Of a DNA stretch of 64,000 nt, positions 7,281 to 16,392 are shown piece after piece (the first letter of the stretch is position 1; every line of letters starts with the position of its first letter). The notes beneath the pieces were generated by a model that saw nothing but the letters and a program-made list of their open reading frames with translations, had not been told where the DNA came from and did not search any database. Source of the DNA: Novosphingobium sp. NDB2Meth1 (lineage in GTDB: Bacteria > Pseudomonadota > Alphaproteobacteria > Sphingomonadales > Sphingomonadaceae); NCBI RefSeq assembly GCF_900117425.1, contig NZ_FPEH01000022.1, forward strand, positions 19,052 through 83,051, in the 5' to 3' direction. A program made the position numbers and the translations under genes.

Positions 7281-7844
7281 ATGGAACTTTCATTCGCACA
7301 CGAGGCGTCGCAGCGGACCCTCAAGCAGCGCAACATTCTGGCTCTGGCCTGCATCATTCTCTGCGCCCTGGTGCTGGTGATGTTCGTCGCGGCAACGACG
7401 CGGGACCGGGAGGTTGTCCTTCAGCCGATCCTTCCCAGCGAAATGGTGCTGAGCTCAGCGGCGGTCAGCCCCGAATATCTCGAGGCGGTGACCCGCGACA
7501 CGGCACAGCTCGCGCTCAATCGGTCACCTGAGAACCTGCAGTACTGGCTCGACGGGCTCATTGCGATTGCCGCGCCCAAGGCGCGCGGTCCGCTCAAGGC
7601 CAACCTTCTCAAGATTATCGATGAGCAACAGGACTCGCAGGTCACCCAGTTCATCACGATCGACTGGATCCGCACGGACCCCGAGAACCTGACCAGTCAG
7701 GTCGGCGGCGTGCTGCACACGATCGTCGGATCGCGCGACGTCCGCCGAGAGCACAAGATCTTCGAATTCCATTGGCAGCACACCGGCGTCTCGCTCCGCC
7801 TCAAGGGCTTTGGCGTGGTCGTCAAGAAGGAGCAGGAACAATGA
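7281..7844 (+). CDS. traE: TraE, pilus assembly protein
   Basis: A 187-residue protein with one N-terminal transmembrane helix (ILALACIILCALVLVMFVA) and a periplasmic domain, matching TraE (VirB5-position and VirB8-like in fold) in length and in position between traL and traK. The periplasmic part carries the QFITIDWIRTDPENLT and GSRDVRREHKIFEFHW stretches typical of the family. It contributes to pilus assembly at the inner membrane. Its stop overlaps the traK start by four bases (ATGA). Confidence 0.9.
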   Translation: MELSFAHEASQRTLKQRNILALACIILCALVLVMFVAATTRDREVVLQPILPSEMVLSSAAVSPEYLEAVTRDTAQLALNRSPENLQYWLDGLIAIAAPKARGPLKANLLKIIDEQQDSQVTQFITIDWIRTDPENLTSQVGGVLHTIVGSRDVRREHKIFEFHWQHTGVSLRLKGFGVVVKKEQEQ

Positions 7845-8641
7845 ACCCGATTGTGCCTTCGTTGCTGATTGCGACCGGCAGCGTCCTCGCTTCCCGCATT
7901 GACTGCCAGCTCCTTCGCTTGTGCGGGGTCGTACTGGTCGGCGGCGCGCTCGCTCTGACCGCCGTTCCGGCTCTCGCCGACGAGCATATTCTGGCAGCCG
8001 ACAATGGCGAGGTGCGCTGCCAGGCGTCGAAGTCGGACCTTACCCGGATTTCGCTGAAGGATGACCAGTTTGTCTCGGTCTCGCGTGTCCAGGCGGGTGT
8101 TCCGCAGGAAGACTTCTCAATCGTGCACGAGCCGACCCGCGGCGACATCTATCTTTCCGTTCCGGACGGCTATTCCAAGCGCAATATTTCGTTCTTCGGG
8201 ACGACGCGCCGTGGCTTCGTCTACAAGTTCGACTGCGAGGTATCGGGCGAAGCGGCGCTGCAGGTCTTCGTCGCCAACGCCGATCTCGAAAACCCTCAGG
8301 GTGCGCCTCAGTCGCTCGAGGCCTCTGCAACGCTCGATGATCGTGCGGTCTCGCTCGTCCGGGCCATGTTCGAGCAGCGCCGCGTTGCGGGTTTCGAGAT
8401 CAGCGATGCTGCCCGTGCCCCGGTCAATGTCGGCGATCTGAAGGTCCAGCTGGTCAGCGAATATCGCAGCCCGACCATGACCGGGAAGGTCCTGCGCATC
8501 GAGAACAATGGCTCTGAGCCGATGACGCTCAAGGAAGAGATCATCGCCGGAGACGGCGCCATCGCGGTCAGCATTTCCAATCCCAACCTCGCCAGCGGCC
8601 AGGCCACCGCCGCTTACGTCGTCGTACCGTCAGGAGGGTAA
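7841..8641 (+). CDS. traK: TraK, secretin-like core complex protein
   Basis: A 266-residue exported protein: the signal peptide runs to about PALADE near residue 46, followed by a beta-rich body. TraK is the VirB9-like ring component that joins TraB and TraV in the outer core of F-type secretion systems. The start at 7841 is chosen because it forms the ATGA overlap with traE and places the signal peptide near the N-terminus, although the leader is longer than usual. An earlier in-frame start at 7772 lies inside traE. Confidence 0.88.
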   Translation: MNPIVPSLLIATGSVLASRIDCQLLRLCGVVLVGGALALTAVPALADEHILAADNGEVRCQASKSDLTRISLKDDQFVSVSRVQAGVPQEDFSIVHEPTRGDIYLSVPDGYSKRNISFFGTTRRGFVYKFDCEVSGEAALQVFVANADLENPQGAPQSLEASATLDDRAVSLVRAMFEQRRVAGFEISDAARAPVNVGDLKVQLVSEYRSPTMTGKVLRIENNGSEPMTLKEEIIAGDGAIAVSISNPNLASGQATAAYVVVPSGG

Positions 8642-8646
8642 GTCAG

Positions 8647-9939
8647 ATGGATTTCCTCAAGCGCAAACCCAAGGACCTCGATGCCAGCGAGGCTGAGGAA
8701 CATGACACCCTCGATGCGAGTGGTGCCATTGCAGAGAACTCACTGGTCCAGAAGCGGCAGAAGATGCTGATGTTCGGTCTTGCCGGCGTGATCGCGGTGG
8801 CTGGGGCCATGTATGTCCTCGATACCGAGGAGACCATCGAAGAGGCGACGGAGAAGGGGGCCAAGACAACTGTCTCGACCGATGCACTTCTGAACCGGCA
8901 GCGCGTCGATCAGGAATGGGTCGCGATGTACGAGGGCGAGATGAACTCGACCGACGTGCGTCTCAAGGGCCTTGAGGCGCAGGGCGCGCAGTTCGCCCAG
9001 ATGCAATCCGAGATCGAGGCGCTGCGCGGCGAAAATGCGGCCATGGCGCGCGATGGCCAGCGTGTCCTTGAAGCCTACGAGCGCGAGAACGAGCAACTGC
9101 GCCAGCAAGTCCAGAGGGGCAACGCGCGGCCGACAGCGCCAGGACCTGTCGCGGCGGCCCGCGAGATGGGCGTGCCGGCGTCACCAGAGGCCGGAGCGGC
9201 AGAAGCCCCGCCCGTTCGCCGCAGTAGCGACGTCCAGATGGTCTCGTTCACGTCAGCAAGCGGGACGGCATCGCGTATCGACCCGACAAAGTCGCCCGCC
9301 GTCTATACGGACTCGCCCAACTATCTGCCCCCGAATTCGATTGCCAAGGCAACGGTGGTGGTCGGCGTCGATGCCACGACGAATACGCGCAGCCAGAGCG
9401 ATCCGCTCCCCGTCCTGCTCCGGATTACCGGGCCCGCGCGCTCGGTCTACGGGGATGGGAAGCTCCTCGCGACCCGGGTGCAGGGGTGCATGGTCAACGG
9501 CGCAGCCTACGGGGACCTCTCCTCGGAGAAGGTCTATGTGAAGCTCCAGCGCATGACTTGCGCGCAGCCGGGCGGCCGCTTTGCGGTATCGGAGGTCAAG
9601 GGGTTCATCGCGTTCGGCGGCAAAGTGGGCGTGCGCGGCCGCGTGGTTAGCCGCGAGGGCTCACTGACCACCCAGGCTTTTCTGGCAGGTCTCGTGAGCG
9701 GCGTCGGCAACGCGCTCAGTGAAGGGTTCAATCAGCCGATCATCGCGGGCGAGGGCCGACGGACCCCCGGCGCTGGCGAGATCGGGCTGCGTGCCCTGGG
9801 CGGCGGCGGACAGCAGGCCGGCACCACGGTCTCTGAATATCTCATCGAGCGCGCCGAGCAATATCAGCCGGTTGTCGAGATGCCCACCGGGGCCGCAGTC
9901 GAGGTCGTCTTCCTCGACGGCACCTTCATCAGAAACTGA
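8647..9939 (+). CDS. traB: TraB, VirB10-like core complex protein
   Basis: The 430-residue product has a short cytoplasmic tail, one transmembrane helix at about 38-56 (MLMFGLAGVIAVAGAMYVL), a coiled coil near 95-155, a Pro-rich linker, and a C-terminal VirB10-like beta barrel domain with the conserved SVYGDGKLLATRVQGCMVNGA region. It spans both membranes and links the inner platform to the outer ring. Length agrees with F-type TraB (about 430-475). It follows traK by five bases. No anomalies are seen. Confidence 0.93.
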   Translation: MDFLKRKPKDLDASEAEEHDTLDASGAIAENSLVQKRQKMLMFGLAGVIAVAGAMYVLDTEETIEEATEKGAKTTVSTDALLNRQRVDQEWVAMYEGEMNSTDVRLKGLEAQGAQFAQMQSEIEALRGENAAMARDGQRVLEAYERENEQLRQQVQRGNARPTAPGPVAAAREMGVPASPEAGAAEAPPVRRSSDVQMVSFTSASGTASRIDPTKSPAVYTDSPNYLPPNSIAKATVVVGVDATTNTRSQSDPLPVLLRITGPARSVYGDGKLLATRVQGCMVNGAAYGDLSSEKVYVKLQRMTCAQPGGRFAVSEVKGFIAFGGKVGVRGRVVSREGSLTTQAFLAGLVSGVGNALSEGFNQPIIAGEGRRTPGAGEIGLRALGGGGQQAGTTVSEYLIERAEQYQPVVEMPTGAAVEVVFLDGTFIRN

Positions 9940-9949
9940 GGGGACCACC

Positions 9950-10786
9950 ATGGAGCGTAAATGGAAGACATGGCAGATCGCGGCAGCCGGAGGACTGGCA
10001 GCCAGTGGCCTGGCCGCGATCGCGGCCGTTGCTCATGCCTCGGCGGCGAGTGACCCCGCTTCGATCCAGGCAGCGCTGACCAAGCGCCTGCCCAAGACCG
10101 AGATCACAGCGATCGACTGCAAGTCCATCGACGGCGTCTGCGAGATCCAGGCCCGCCAGAACCTGTTCTACATTGACCATAGCGCGCGCTACCTGATTAT
10201 CGGGCGCGTCTACGACATGGAGACCAAACAGGACCTCACGGCTGCCCGTCTCCTCCAGATGAACCCGGACATGCTTGTCGGCGGTGCCGGCGCAAGTGAT
10301 GAGCCCGAGGCCAAGCCGCAGGCAGGCGCTACTGGTTCGCCGTCTGCAGCAGCCGATGCCCGGATTGATCCGGCAGCTCTTGCGACCTTGCCGAAGAACG
10401 GCAGCATCGTGATGGGCCGTGGAACCAGGACCATAACGGTCTTCAGCGACTTTCGCTGCGGCTACTGCAAGCGGCTTCACGAGACGCTGGGGACCCTCAA
10501 TGTCAAGGTGATCGAGCGCCCGATCTCGGTGCTCGGCACAAGGCCAATCTCGGAGGCCGTGATCTGCGCACCCGACCGGCGCCGGGCAGTAACCCAGGCG
10601 TACGAGGGCGGGGCGGTCACATCTGCAGGATCGTGTGACACCAGCGGGCTCGATGCCAACGAGGCCTTCGCAAGGCAGCACGGCTTCAGCGGGACGCCGG
10701 TCATCGTCCGCGAAGATGGCGCGGTTCTCCATGGCTACCGCCCGCGCGACTTCCTGCTCAGCTGGATCGAAGGAAAAGCATCATGA
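9950..10786 (+). CDS. DsbC-type periplasmic disulfide isomerase
   Basis: A 278-residue protein with an N-terminal signal or anchor (IAAAGGLAASGLAAIAAVAH), a DsbC-like dimerisation region, and a thioredoxin fold with the active site FSDFRCGYCKRLH (CxxC) and the cis-Pro loop FSGTPVIV. It should form or correct disulfides in Cys-rich transfer proteins such as TraN, TraU and TraV. F plasmids encode TrbB in this role, and related operons carry DsbC at this position between traB and traV. ATG at 9950, ten bases after traB; its stop overlaps the traV start. Confidence 0.9.
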   Translation: MERKWKTWQIAAAGGLAASGLAAIAAVAHASAASDPASIQAALTKRLPKTEITAIDCKSIDGVCEIQARQNLFYIDHSARYLIIGRVYDMETKQDLTAARLLQMNPDMLVGGAGASDEPEAKPQAGATGSPSAAADARIDPAALATLPKNGSIVMGRGTRTITVFSDFRCGYCKRLHETLGTLNVKVIERPISVLGTRPISEAVICAPDRRRAVTQAYEGGAVTSAGSCDTSGLDANEAFARQHGFSGTPVIVREDGAVLHGYRPRDFLLSWIEGKAS

Positions 10787-11457
10787 TGCACAAGAATCTG
10801 CGTCCGCAAGCTGCCATGGTCGCTGCGGTCCTCGGGAGCCTTCTGTCGGGTTGCTCGACGCTTGGCACCAACGTCAGCGCGAACTTCCGCTGCAATGCGC
10901 CCGACGGCATCTGCGCCCCATCGTCCGTGATCGACGATACTGCGCTTGCCCGGATCGAAGAGACGAGTTCTGCCGACCTTCTCAATCCCGCCGGCCCCTA
11001 CCGGATGGATGACGGGATCGATGCGCCTGTCCACGACACGCATCTGGCAAGTGCGGCGCCTGTGGCGCGCAGCGCCCCGCGCTATCAACTCTCTGTGGTC
11101 TTCCCCGGTTTCACCGATGCCAGCGGCACGACGCATGCGCGCCGGGTCGTGAGCACCGAAGCACTGCTTCCCGGACGCGGGGACGCGATGGAACAGATTG
11201 CCCAGCGGGGTCCGAAGGTTGCGCGCAGTCGCGGTCTTCTCGCCGCAGCAGAAAGCGCTCCGCCTTTGCTCGCGGCGTTGCCGGAGGGGAGCGACGCAAA
11301 GCCCGATCCTCGCAAGGGCGCGGCCGGGACTGAGGTCGCCACGGCCGACGCGAAGAATCCGATCGCCGAGATTCAGGCGGAGGTTGCGCAGCGGCTTTCT
11401 GCCAAGGGATCCCGCGCCCGGCCCAAGCCCGCCGCTTTCAGCGGCGTCGTGGAGTAA
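10783..11457 (+). CDS. traV: TraV, outer-membrane lipoprotein
   Basis: A 224-residue protein with a lipobox LLSGC near residue 24, so Cys is lipidated and the protein anchors in the outer membrane. Downstream are the NFRCNAPDGICAPSS Cys pair typical of TraV and a low-complexity Ala/Glu/Lys-rich remainder. TraV is the VirB7-like partner of TraK and TraB. It overlaps the dsbC-like stop by four bases (ATGA). Length is in the usual 170-230 range. Confidence 0.88.
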   Translation: MMHKNLRPQAAMVAAVLGSLLSGCSTLGTNVSANFRCNAPDGICAPSSVIDDTALARIEETSSADLLNPAGPYRMDDGIDAPVHDTHLASAAPVARSAPRYQLSVVFPGFTDASGTTHARRVVSTEALLPGRGDAMEQIAQRGPKVARSRGLLAAAESAPPLLAALPEGSDAKPDPRKGAAGTEVATADAKNPIAEIQAEVAQRLSAKGSRARPKPAAFSGVVE

Positions 11458-11463
11458 GGCGCG

Positions 11464-14010
11464 ATGTTGGGCTCGCTCGTCGATCTCGTTGTGGGAGACA
11501 GCCGCAAGCCGGAGCGCAGCGCCCGCGCGCCTGATGTGCCGATGCTGTCGCATTTTCTCGGCTATCGCTCCTTCGACGAGGAGAAGCGCATCTTCCACCA
11601 GGTCCGTTCGAAGGGCTTCATTCTCGAGCTTGCACCGCTCGTGGGCGCGAATGACCGGGTCAGTGAGATCATCGGCACGATCTTCTCCGATATTCTTCAG
11701 CCCGGAACGCGGTTCAGCGTGACCAACTTCTCAAGTCCCAGGGTAGCCGAGATGCTGCAGGCCTGGGCGCTGCCCCGCTTCACGGCTTCGGGCGTCTTCC
11801 GGACATTGGCACGCCACCGCCTCGACAAACTGCTTGGCGGTGCCTGGTCAACGCTCGCGAGCGATGGACCATTTTTCGTGCGCAATTTTCGTGTCGTGAT
11901 GTCGGTGGGCATTGGGCAAGCGTCCAGTCTCACCAATGATGACCTCGTCACGATGCGCGACGGGATCATTTCGGCGCTGGAATCGATCAACGTTCCGGTC
12001 CGGCAGTTCGCGCCGATCGATCTCATCCGCTTGTTCGACGAGATCCTCGCGCCATCAAACGGTGCCGGAGACGAGGTCCCTGACTACAACCGGTTCGATC
12101 CGATCAACGAGCAATGTGTCCGGCGCGACCTGGTGACGCATGTCGAGAAGGACCGCCTTGTCCTCCATGCTCAATCGCTGCGGCCGACGGGGGCGGTCGC
12201 ATCAGGTGTCCCCGAACTGAAGGACTTTGTGCCCGAGCGGTTCGACGTCCGTACCATGGCCGTGCGAGGATTCCCTGATCGCTGGGCACCCTGGGATACC
12301 CAGAAGATCATCGGCGACATCTTCAATCCCAAGCTCAGTCTTCCCTGCCCGGTGCTTCAGACGGTCTGCGGGATCATCCCGGGCCCGGAATCCTCGGAGG
12401 CAAGGGCAGGGTACAAGTTCGCGCGAACGACATCGCTGGCCGATGGCAAGGGCGTCAAGCTCGTCCCCAAGCTGCGCACCGAGGCCGCCGAATGGCAGTT
12501 CGTGGCCGACAGGGTCAAGCAGGGCGAGAAGCTGGTCTCCTGCTACTATGCCGTCTCGATCATCGCGCCCAAGGGCCGGGGCGAGCCCTGCGAGCGCACG
12601 CTGAAAGCGCTCTACAAGGCCACGGGATGGGACCTGATCGACGAGACCCATATCCAGTTGCCCGCCTTTATGGCGCACTTCCCGCTGCTGCTTGCCGACG
12701 GGCTCGACCATGATCTGAAGCGCATGAAGCGCCTGCGGACGATGCGCTCGGCCAATGTTGCAGCGATCGCGCCGATCCAGGGAGAGTATGTCGGGGGGAA
12801 TATTCCGCATCTGCTGTTCATTGGCAGGCGCGGTCAACCGCAGTTCTGGTCGCCGTTCCAGAATACTGCCGGCAATCACAATGTTGCGATTGCAGGCAAG
12901 TCCGGTTCGGGCAAATCGGTTCTCCTCCAGGATCTGACAGCGAGCTTTGCAGGGGTTGGAGCCAAGACCATCGTGATCGACGATGGCCGCAGCTTCGAGC
13001 ATATGGCCAAGGCTCTTGGCGGCACGTTCACCGAGTTCAAGCTGTCCTCGGGCATCTCGATCAACCCGTTCCGGATGATCGATGAGCATCTTGCGCGCGA
13101 GGACGATGACTATCTGGTCGACTGCCTCGCGATGCTCAAATCGATCATCGCCCAGATGGCGCGCAATGAGACCCGGCTGAACGACACCGAACGGGGGCTT
13201 ATCGACCAGGCGGTCAACCTCGTCTGGCAAGAGCATGGCCGTGACGGGACTGTCGACCATGTGATCGCGGCGCTCGGGGAGGCCCGGCACCCTTGTGCCT
13301 ATGATCTTGCAACCTCGCTCCTGCCGTTCGCGGCCAAGGGCACTTTCGGCCGCTTCTTTCTGGGCGATGCCAACCTTGACCTGTCCGCTGATCTGACGGT
13401 TTTCGAGCTCTCTGATCTTGCGACCCGCGAGGAGCTGCGCGGCGTTGTTCTCACGTCGATCATGTTCATCGCCTCGCAGGTCATGCGCCGGATGGACCGC
13501 GCGACGCCGAAGCCTTTGATCATCGATGAGGCCTGGCAGATGCTCAAGGGCGGTGCGATGGCCGACTTCGTCGAGACCTATTCGCGCACGTGCCGAAAGT
13601 ACGGCGGGGCGCTGATCACGGCCACCCAGTCGATTCACGATTACTACAAGTCGGAAGGCTCGCGGGCCGCGCTCGAAAACTCTGACTGGTTCCTGATCCT
13701 CCAGCAAAAGGGCGAGACCATCTCGGACTTCCGCAACTCGGATCGCTTCGAGATGGACAACCTTACCGAGGCGCTGCTGCGCTCGCTGAAGCGCAATGGC
13801 ACCGATTATTCGGATATCTTCATCCGCGGGCCCGATACCGAAAGCATCGGACGGCTCGTCCTCGACCGCTATTCAGCAGCACTCTACTCATCGAGCCCCG
13901 ACGTCTTCGCGCGGATTGAGGCAAACATCGAGCGCGGGATGGCGATGCACGACGCGATCGAGGCCGTCGCATTTCCTGAGGGACACCAGCAAGCGGAGGC
14001 GGCGGAATGA
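11464..14010 (+). CDS. traC: TraC, VirB4-family secretion ATPase
   Basis: The 848-residue protein has the TraC/VirB4 architecture. The N-terminal domain includes FLGYRSFDEEKRIFHQ, and the C-terminal ATPase carries Walker A GKSGSGKSVLLQDL at about residue 478 and Walker B PLIIDEAWQML near residue 685. Downstream are the motifs SRTCRKYGGALITATQS and the Gln/Arg sensor region. It powers pilus assembly at the inner membrane. It follows traV by six bases and overlaps the next gene by four. The long minus-strand frame at 12202-13707 is antisense noise. Confidence 0.96.
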   Translation: MLGSLVDLVVGDSRKPERSARAPDVPMLSHFLGYRSFDEEKRIFHQVRSKGFILELAPLVGANDRVSEIIGTIFSDILQPGTRFSVTNFSSPRVAEMLQAWALPRFTASGVFRTLARHRLDKLLGGAWSTLASDGPFFVRNFRVVMSVGIGQASSLTNDDLVTMRDGIISALESINVPVRQFAPIDLIRLFDEILAPSNGAGDEVPDYNRFDPINEQCVRRDLVTHVEKDRLVLHAQSLRPTGAVASGVPELKDFVPERFDVRTMAVRGFPDRWAPWDTQKIIGDIFNPKLSLPCPVLQTVCGIIPGPESSEARAGYKFARTTSLADGKGVKLVPKLRTEAAEWQFVADRVKQGEKLVSCYYAVSIIAPKGRGEPCERTLKALYKATGWDLIDETHIQLPAFMAHFPLLLADGLDHDLKRMKRLRTMRSANVAAIAPIQGEYVGGNIPHLLFIGRRGQPQFWSPFQNTAGNHNVAIAGKSGSGKSVLLQDLTASFAGVGAKTIVIDDGRSFEHMAKALGGTFTEFKLSSGISINPFRMIDEHLAREDDDYLVDCLAMLKSIIAQMARNETRLNDTERGLIDQAVNLVWQEHGRDGTVDHVIAALGEARHPCAYDLATSLLPFAAKGTFGRFFLGDANLDLSADLTVFELSDLATREELRGVVLTSIMFIASQVMRRMDRATPKPLIIDEAWQMLKGGAMADFVETYSRTCRKYGGALITATQSIHDYYKSEGSRAALENSDWFLILQQKGETISDFRNSDRFEMDNLTEALLRSLKRNGTDYSDIFIRGPDTESIGRLVLDRYSAALYSSSPDVFARIEANIERGMAMHDAIEAVAFPEGHQQAEAAE

Positions 14011-14360
14011 TCGCGTTGCCTCGTACTGGGCAGAGGGCGGATCTTGTCCAGCGCGGCCAGGACACGCTGCTTGTCGCCCTGCGCCTCGCAGGGTGGGGCG
14101 CGACGACCTTGCTCGCGGCGCTCGGCACGGGGCTGCTCGTGTTCGTTGCGCTGGGCAGTTTCACCTTTGCAGGGCTGATGCTGCAGCTCGGCAACCTCGC
14201 ATCGCGGTTCGCAGCAGCTGGCCCTGCCAGACAGAGTGAATTCGAGGCCCTCGTGCTGGCCATCTTCGCGACTGTCGTGGCGCTCACCGCCTTTTTCCGC
14301 CGCGCGAGCCTTCGCGCTGCCCTTACCGTGCCTCTTGTTACTGGGGGAGAGGATCAATGA
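14007..14360 (+). CDS. Unknown membrane protein between traC and trbI
   Basis: A 117-residue protein with two strong hydrophobic segments (about 38-62 and 85-100) and short charged ends. It overlaps traC at its start (ATGA) and trbI at its end (ATGA), so it is clearly an operon member. Position would fit a TrbI/TraW accessory, but I recognise no family. F plasmids do not have an obvious equivalent here. Confidence 0.7.
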   Translation: MIALPRTGQRADLVQRGQDTLLVALRLAGWGATTLLAALGTGLLVFVALGSFTFAGLMLQLGNLASRFAAAGPARQSEFEALVLAIFATVVALTAFFRRASLRAALTVPLVTGGEDQ

Positions 14361-14941
14361 GAGATCTGTTTGATGAGCTGCCACCGGCCCACGAGGCTGT
14401 CTCGACAGCGGCGCGAAAACCGACCGGAACGCTCATGCGACGCCGTTTTGCCGGCATGTCGACGCGGGAACTGGTTTTGCTTGTAGCCGGCATCGCCATG
14501 TTCATCTGGGGCGCCTGGGTGACACGGAACATCGCAGCTTCGCCGGACTCGAGGCAGGAGTTCGTCCAGCTGCAGCTTCAGGGGATCATCGGCGAATATC
14601 TGCAGGCGCAGTCCCGTTCTAGCGCGGACGAAACGACGGCTGCACGCGAGACGGCTGTCTTCATGGCGGCGCTCGATGAAACTGTCGCCAGCCTCTCCAA
14701 GAGCGGCAAAGTCGTGCTGGTTCACGAGGCCATCGTTGGCGGCAATGTGCCGGACGTGACGCAAAGCGTGAAGGCTGCCGTTTATGCCAAGGTCCCGCGG
14801 CCGACGCCCGCTCAAGCGATGCAGGGCATGGGATCGGGCGTGAGACCAAAGGGCTCCGCTGCAAATGCGGCCCGCGTCGAATCCGAGATGCAGGCCTTCA
14901 TGGCCGCGAATGGCGGAGGGCAGGGTGGTGGAGCGCGCTGA
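14357..14941 (+). CDS. trbI: TrbI, F-type transfer accessory protein
   Basis: A 194-residue protein with a cytoplasmic N-terminus, a transmembrane helix near 38-58 (ELVLLVAGIAMFIWGAWVT) and a periplasmic region ending in a Gly-rich tail. The FVQLQLQGIIGEYLQAQ and VFMAALDETVASLSKSGKVV sequences and the position before traW fit TrbI of F-type systems. In F, TrbI affects pilus length and retraction and is not essential. It overlaps both neighbours. Confidence 0.85.
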   Translation: MRDLFDELPPAHEAVSTAARKPTGTLMRRRFAGMSTRELVLLVAGIAMFIWGAWVTRNIAASPDSRQEFVQLQLQGIIGEYLQAQSRSSADETTAARETAVFMAALDETVASLSKSGKVVLVHEAIVGGNVPDVTQSVKAAVYAKVPRPTPAQAMQGMGSGVRPKGSAANAARVESEMQAFMAANGGGQGGGAR

Positions 14942-15449
14942 TTCCAAGGGCCTTTCGCTCGTACAGAAGCTCGCGGTCATCGCCGTGCTGAGCTCCCTCG
15001 CGATGGGCTTCAGTGCGCTGGCCCGGTGGAGCGGAACGCACGCCCTCATGGTCAATGCTTCGGACTCGCTTCCAAACTGGGCCTTCCTGGTGGAGAGCGG
15101 CCGCTTCCCGAAGCGCGGCGACTACGTGATCTTTCATCCGGGCCATGACCGGGTGACGACCAAGTACTTTGGTACCAACCCGCCTCCTTTTGCGAAGATC
15201 GCGGTCGGTTTGCCGGGAGACGTCGTGACGCGGCGGGGCGCAGACGTTCTGGTCAATGGTCAGCTGGTTGCATCGCTGAAGCCTGTGACCAAGCGCGGCG
15301 ACGCGCTCGAGGCAGGCCCTCTGGGCATAGTGCCAAAGGGCTGCATCTTTGCAGCGACCTCGCACAAGGACGGGTTCGACAGCCGCTACGCGCATATCGG
15401 CTTTGTCTGCCGCGACCGTCTGGTTGGCACCGGAAGGGCAATCCTGTGA
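14928..15449 (+). CDS. S26-family signal peptidase (RP4 TraF-like)
   Basis: A 173-residue serine peptidase of family S26: membrane anchor at 12-32, catalytic Ser in NASDSLPNWAFLV and catalytic Lys in FAKIAVGLPGDVV, followed by the GCIFAATSH and DSRY box. In IncP plasmids TraF matures the pilin; here it may process TraA or other exported transfer proteins. There is no ATG. The GTG at 14928 sits seven bases after GGAGGG, and another GTG lies one codon earlier. It overlaps trbI by 14 bp and traW by four. This protein is not in the F plasmid, which uses host LepB instead. Confidence 0.88.
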   Translation: MERADSKGLSLVQKLAVIAVLSSLAMGFSALARWSGTHALMVNASDSLPNWAFLVESGRFPKRGDYVIFHPGHDRVTTKYFGTNPPPFAKIAVGLPGDVVTRRGADVLVNGQLVASLKPVTKRGDALEAGPLGIVPKGCIFAATSHKDGFDSRYAHIGFVCRDRLVGTGRAIL

Positions 15450-16117
15450 GGGGCGGGCCTGTGAAGCGCGGAATCCTTCTTGCGGTGCTGACGCCGTTCG
15501 CGATCGGTGCAGGCGTGCCCGTTCCGCCCACGCGCGTGGGCGTCGATCATGGACAAATGGGTCAGACCTGGCCCGTTATCGAGCCTGACCTCCTGGCGGT
15601 CATCAAGGCCCGTCTCGATACGGCGCAGGCGAGCGGCAAGATTGATGCGCTGAACCGCCAGTTTGCCGAGAAGGTCACGCAGCGGGTCATGCAGCCGGTG
15701 GCTGTTGCCGGGATGAGCCCTGCGGGTGAGACCCGCAGCTGGGAGTTTGATCCTGCCATCGTGGTCGAGAACGACATTCGCGACGATCGCGGCAATCTCA
15801 TTGCTGTCGCAGGTCAGCGCGTCAATCCGCTGAGCTATACGGGTCTTTCGAAGAAGCTCGTCTTCATCAATGGCAACGATCCAGCAGAGCTCGCCTGGGC
15901 CATGCAGCGGGGAGGCGATGAAGCGGCCAAGATCATCTTCGTCGACGGCTCGCCGTTCACCCAGATGCAAACGCATCGCCGACGCTTCTACTTCGACCAA
16001 GATGGGCGCCTGATAACGCATTTCGGTATCCGCCACACGCCGGCCGTGGTCGAGCGCAAGGGTGATCTGCTGCAGGTCACCGAGCATGTCATCCGCCGCA
16101 AGGGGCAGCCGACATGA
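15446..16117 (+). CDS. traW: TraW, pilus assembly protein
   Basis: A 223-residue exported protein matching TraW: GQTWPVIEPDLL, a long helical section, RSWEFDPAIVVENDIRD, GQRVNPL, and the LVFINGNDPAELAWA motif. TraW works in the periplasm with TrbC and TraU in pilus assembly. The GTG at 15446 overlaps the S26 peptidase stop (GTGA). A second GTG at 15461 with GAGGGG before it is also possible and would give a tidier signal peptide. Confidence 0.92.
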   Translation: MRGGPVKRGILLAVLTPFAIGAGVPVPPTRVGVDHGQMGQTWPVIEPDLLAVIKARLDTAQASGKIDALNRQFAEKVTQRVMQPVAVAGMSPAGETRSWEFDPAIVVENDIRDDRGNLIAVAGQRVNPLSYTGLSKKLVFINGNDPAELAWAMQRGGDEAAKIIFVDGSPFTQMQTHRRRFYFDQDGRLITHFGIRHTPAVVERKGDLLQVTEHVIRRKGQPT

Positions 16118-16392
16118 CCGGGTGGCGCGATCTTTTGCCGGTCCCGCTCGCTGCCCCCGAAACGCCGATGCTGCGAGGCGCCCGCATCCGAGTGATCATG
16201 GGCTGCGCAGTGCTCTCCGCAACAGTTCTCTTCTTTGGCGAGCTGCGCACGTTGTCACGCCCTCTGGCGTTTCCCTGGCTGGGCGCCACCGTCACCTTTG
16301 TCATCGTTCAGGGTTGGCTCTGGCTGAAGGCCAAAAATGCGGCCGACGATGCGTGGCTCATGCAGGGCAGGGAGGACCAGGATGCTGGGTAG
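16114..16392 (+). CDS. Unknown small membrane protein in tra operon
   Basis: A 92-residue protein with two hydrophobic helices (about 25-43 and 50-70) and a C-terminal charged tail. It overlaps the traW stop by four bases and runs 11 bp into traU. No family is recognised. F has no gene in this spot. Confidence 0.65.
   Translation: MTGWRDLLPVPLAAPETPMLRGARIRVIMGCAVLSATVLFFGELRTLSRPLAFPWLGATVTFVIVQGWLWLKAKNAADDAWLMQGREDQDAG

Noticed and set aside
12202..13707. 501-residue minus-strand open frame
   Set aside because: Antisense to traC, which has clear Walker motifs; no family character.
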